Origin: Clostridia bacterium
GTDB lineage: Bacteria; Bacillota; Clostridia; Oscillospirales; Acutalibacteraceae
Assembly: GCA_017440965.1 (NCBI GenBank)
Contig: JAFSGH010000002.1
Coordinates: forward strand, 62,001 to 126,000
Direction: 5' to 3'
DNA: 64,000 nt
Each line of letters begins with the position of its first letter. The stretch's first letter is position 1. Below the pieces are notes generated by a model, which was not told the DNA's origin, searched no databases, and saw nothing but the letters and a program-made list of their open reading frames with translations. A program made the position numbers and the translations under genes. This document shows, piece after piece, positions 61,690 to 64,000 of the stretch.

Positions 61690-63804
61690 ATGACAAAAGG
61701 CAATATAAACAAAAGAGTAATAGCATTATTCGCCCTGTTCGGAGTTTTCCTTGCAGGCTTTTTTGCCATACTCTTCAATGTGCAGATGGTTGACCGCGAG
61801 ACCTATTCCGCCTCCTCTGCCGTATCACAGTATTCCGTATCGGTGGAAGCTCCCCGTGGAGATATTCTCGATCGCAACGGCAATGCCATGGTATATAACG
61901 AGCAGATAAGAACGCTTACCTTCAATTATCTCACCTTCCCCTCCGACGATGAAGCAATAAACAGACTTATAAACTCCCTTATTCTTCATCTTGACAAAAA
62001 GAACGAAAAATGGATAGATGAGCTTCCTCTTGTTTTTGACGAAAACGGAAAAATAGCTTATAAAGAGGACTCTGACGCGGCAATAGCATGGCTCAAGGGC
62101 AAGAATATGTGTGCGGTAAACTATTACGCAACGGCCGAGGACTGCCTGAATGTTCTTATTGAAAAATATGCTCTTGAGATATACGGCACGGTAGCGGCAA
62201 GAAATATCGCCTCCGTAAGATATAATATGGATAAGATGTATTTTTCCGCCTCCGCTCCATATACCTTTGCGGAAAACATTTCCGTAACGACTATAGCCTA
62301 CGTAAAGGAAAACAGTATAGCCTTCCCCGGAGTTGATGCATCAAGCACTGCGGAAAGAAAATATGCGGGTGACGGCACCGCCGCTTCTCATATTCTCGGA
62401 GTGACGGGTGCTATCAGCGCAGAGGAATATGCACTTCAGAAGGAAAATACCGCCGCGGCTCTCTCTCAGGAGGGGCTTTCCGAGACCGAGATATCGGAAA
62501 TAAAGAACAAAAGCTATGCACTTAATGACAAGATAGGAAAAAACGGCATTGAAAGTGCCATGGAAAGCTATCTCAGAGGCACGAAGGGAACAAAAACTCT
62601 TTCAGTAAATGCTGCAAAGCAGGTGCTTGAAAGCTATTCCGTGCTTCCCGAAGCGGGTAATACGGTATTTCTTACCATTGACAGCTCTCTTCAGGAGATA
62701 GCGGATAAATCACTTAAAAATCAGATAATGGCAGTAACCAAGGAGGAGGCCCTTGCAAGCGGTCTTACTCCCGCAGGTGCCGTTGTCGTTCAGGATGTAA
62801 ATACGGGAGCCGTGCTTGCCACCTCCTCTTATCCCAATTTCAGCCTTTCAACTTATTTTGAGGATTATCAGGCTTTAAGCGAGAATGAGGGCAAGCCCTT
62901 ATGGAACAGAGCCGTGCAGAGCACCTATTCCCCAGGCTCTACCATGAAGCCGGTAATTGCCATCGCGGCACTTGAGGAGGGAATAATAACCGCATCCTCT
63001 AAGATATACTGCGAGGGACAGTACGAATATATAGATCAGGTCTTTGCCTGCTTCAACAAGACCGCACACGGCGGCATCAATGTTGAAAAGGCACTTCAGC
63101 ATTCCTGCAATATCTTCTTCTTTGAGCTGGCAAGACAGCTGGGAATAGAGAAGATGAATACATATTCCTCCCTTTTCGGACTCGGTCAGAAAACGGGAAT
63201 AGAGATAGCCGAAAGTGCGGGTATTCTTGCAGGTATTCAGTACAGAGATTCTCTGGGCCTTGGCTGGAAGGCGGGTGAAACGCTGCTTGCGGCTATCGGT
63301 CAGTCGGATAACTCCTTCACTCCCCTTCAGCTTAATAACTACTGTGCCACAATTGCAAACGGCGGCACAAGGTATGTCCCCTATCTCATAGAAAAGATCG
63401 TTTCCGCCGATTACAGATCCGGTATCTTTGAGCATACTCCCGAGATAGCTGTTGAAACAAATATCTCGAAAAGCACTCTTGATACTGTAAAAAAGGGAAT
63501 GTATCTTGTTGCAAACGAGGGCTCCTGCGCCCCCTATCTCGGAAAGCTTAAATACAAGGTAGCCTGCAAAACGGGTACTGCGGAAAAAACACTTATCGTC
63601 AATGACAAAGTGGTTGAGGGTACCGACGGCTTTCTTATCGCCTTCGGTCCTTATGAGGATCCCGAAATTGCAATAACCGTTGTTATCGAAAACGCGGGCA
63701 GCGGCTCATCGACGGCTCAGGTCGCAGCCGACATATTCCGCTATTATTACAGCACTATTGACACTGCTCAGTTCGTTCAGCAGGAAAATACGGTCATCTG
63801 GTAA
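61690..63804 (+). CDS. mrdA: Penicillin-binding protein 2 (elongation transpeptidase)
   Basis: A 704-residue class B PBP with a membrane anchor (about 10-32), a pedestal region (VEAPRGDILDRNG) and a transpeptidase domain. Motifs are SxxK as STMK (S417-K420), SxN as SCN (S472-N474) and KTG (627-629). It crosslinks peptidoglycan in side-wall growth and is the usual partner of MreBCD. The long insert before the catalytic domain (about 90-320) is typical of Bacillota class B1-like PBPs. No PASTA domains. Confidence 0.94.
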   Translation: MTKGNINKRVIALFALFGVFLAGFFAILFNVQMVDRETYSASSAVSQYSVSVEAPRGDILDRNGNAMVYNEQIRTLTFNYLTFPSDDEAINRLINSLILHLDKKNEKWIDELPLVFDENGKIAYKEDSDAAIAWLKGKNMCAVNYYATAEDCLNVLIEKYALEIYGTVAARNIASVRYNMDKMYFSASAPYTFAENISVTTIAYVKENSIAFPGVDASSTAERKYAGDGTAASHILGVTGAISAEEYALQKENTAAALSQEGLSETEISEIKNKSYALNDKIGKNGIESAMESYLRGTKGTKTLSVNAAKQVLESYSVLPEAGNTVFLTIDSSLQEIADKSLKNQIMAVTKEEALASGLTPAGAVVVQDVNTGAVLATSSYPNFSLSTYFEDYQALSENEGKPLWNRAVQSTYSPGSTMKPVIAIAALEEGIITASSKIYCEGQYEYIDQVFACFNKTAHGGINVEKALQHSCNIFFFELARQLGIEKMNTYSSLFGLGQKTGIEIAESAGILAGIQYRDSLGLGWKAGETLLAAIGQSDNSFTPLQLNNYCATIANGGTRYVPYLIEKIVSADYRSGIFEHTPEIAVETNISKSTLDTVKKGMYLVANEGSCAPYLGKLKYKVACKTGTAEKTLIVNDKVVEGTDGFLIAFGPYEDPEIAITVVIENAGSGSSTAQVAADIFRYYYSTIDTAQFVQQENTVIW

Positions 63805-63817
63805 AAGGAGAATGATT

Positions 63818-64000
63818 ATGGCATTAAAAACCGTCATTGCCTCAGGAAAGGGCGGAGTCGGAAAGTCCACTGTCTGTAAGGGACTTGCGATAAAGCTGGG
63901 AGAAGCAGGCAAAAAAACTCTGATAGCAGACTGCGATGCAGGGCTTTCCTCTCAGGATATAATGCTCGGCGTCTCCGAGAAGATAAATTTCACCTGGTAC
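63818..64000 (+). CDS. minD: MinD-type septum-site ATPase, N-terminal part (cut by window end)
   Basis: The first 61 residues are visible: MALKTVIASGKGGVGKST with the deviant Walker A (KGGVGKST) and IADCDAGLSSQDIMLG. AAAGGAG lies seven bases before the ATG. It follows pbp2 by 13 nt, in the clostridial mreBCD-pbp2-min order; minC is not between. A Soj/ParA or FlhG relative cannot be fully excluded from this fragment. Confidence 0.8.
   Translation, partial: MALKTVIASGKGGVGKSTVCKGLAIKLGEAGKKTLIADCDAGLSSQDIMLGVSEKINFTWY

Noticed and set aside
1..64000. tRNA, rRNA, insertion sequence, prophage or plasmid-type genes
   Set aside because: None could be seen; there were no transposase or integrase proteins and intergenic gaps are short.

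Overview
The window looks like the chromosome of a spore-forming, anaerobic, carbohydrate-fermenting Bacillota (class Clostridia, probably a gut-type Oscillospirales/Ruminococcaceae relative; the lineage is inference). The grounds are sporulation genes (yqfC/yqfD, ylbJ, a gerA-type germination operon), a Tyr T-box leader, strong AGGAGG-type ribosome binding sites, a ylm-type division cluster, a split transketolase, and no outer-membrane genes. Both ends are cut inside genes: a nicotinate phosphoribosyltransferase on the left and a MinD-type ATPase on the right.

1-8.7 kb: NAD salvage, sporulation genes (yqfC-yqfD divergent from ylbJ), cysteine synthase, a LysM/M14 cell-wall peptidase, an AraC regulator and a secreted metallophosphoesterase. 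8.7-26 kb: a carbohydrate region. It holds a Gfo/Idh oxidoreductase with a sugar isomerase, a uridine-kinase-like P-loop kinase, a second sugar isomerase with a serine hydrolase, and a five-gene minus-strand operon (histidine phosphatase, zinc-ribbon membrane protein, Big2/zinc-ribbon membrane protein, GPH sugar symporter, Cys-rich clan GH-A-like hydrolase). It continues with a divergent pair (unclassified 726-residue TIM-barrel-like protein plus GH92 mannosidase), a GH36 alpha-galactosidase and a second zinc-ribbon membrane protein. None of the hydrolases carries a signal peptide and one symporter is present, which suggests import of small glycosides and cytoplasmic breakdown.

26-45 kb: a long minus-strand run with very short gaps, miaB-ylbF-mutS-mutL-miaA-hlyD-like-ylmE-sepF-divIVA-lspA-rluD, continuing directly into the two transketolase halves and rhamnose isomerase/rhamnulose-1-phosphate aldolase. 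A sigma-A-type promoter lies in front of miaB. The DivIVA homologue is very long and carries 11-residue repeats; the MutL linker carries a 36-nt tandem repeat.

45-54 kb: DUF421/DUF4363 proteins divergent from a three-gene germinant receptor operon, sharing a region that reads as forespore-type promoters both ways; tyrS with a complete T-box; two small membrane proteins and a pyrophosphatase-like/Nudix fusion. 54-64 kb: LytR-CpsA-Psr protein, GH51 arabinofuranosidase, iron alcohol dehydrogenase, a second Gfo/Idh oxidoreductase, then the elongasome operon mreB-mreC-mreD-pbp2-minD.

The most unusual signal is non-coding: a dispersed intergenic element of about 125-135 nt, present three times (23.57-23.70, 50.13-50.25 and 57.81-57.94 kb), with three stem-loops whose stems show compensatory changes and a conserved unpaired GGACATATAATC-type core. 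No tRNA, rRNA, insertion sequence or CRISPR array was seen. Apart from the T-box leader there is no gene-free stretch longer than 300 bases.
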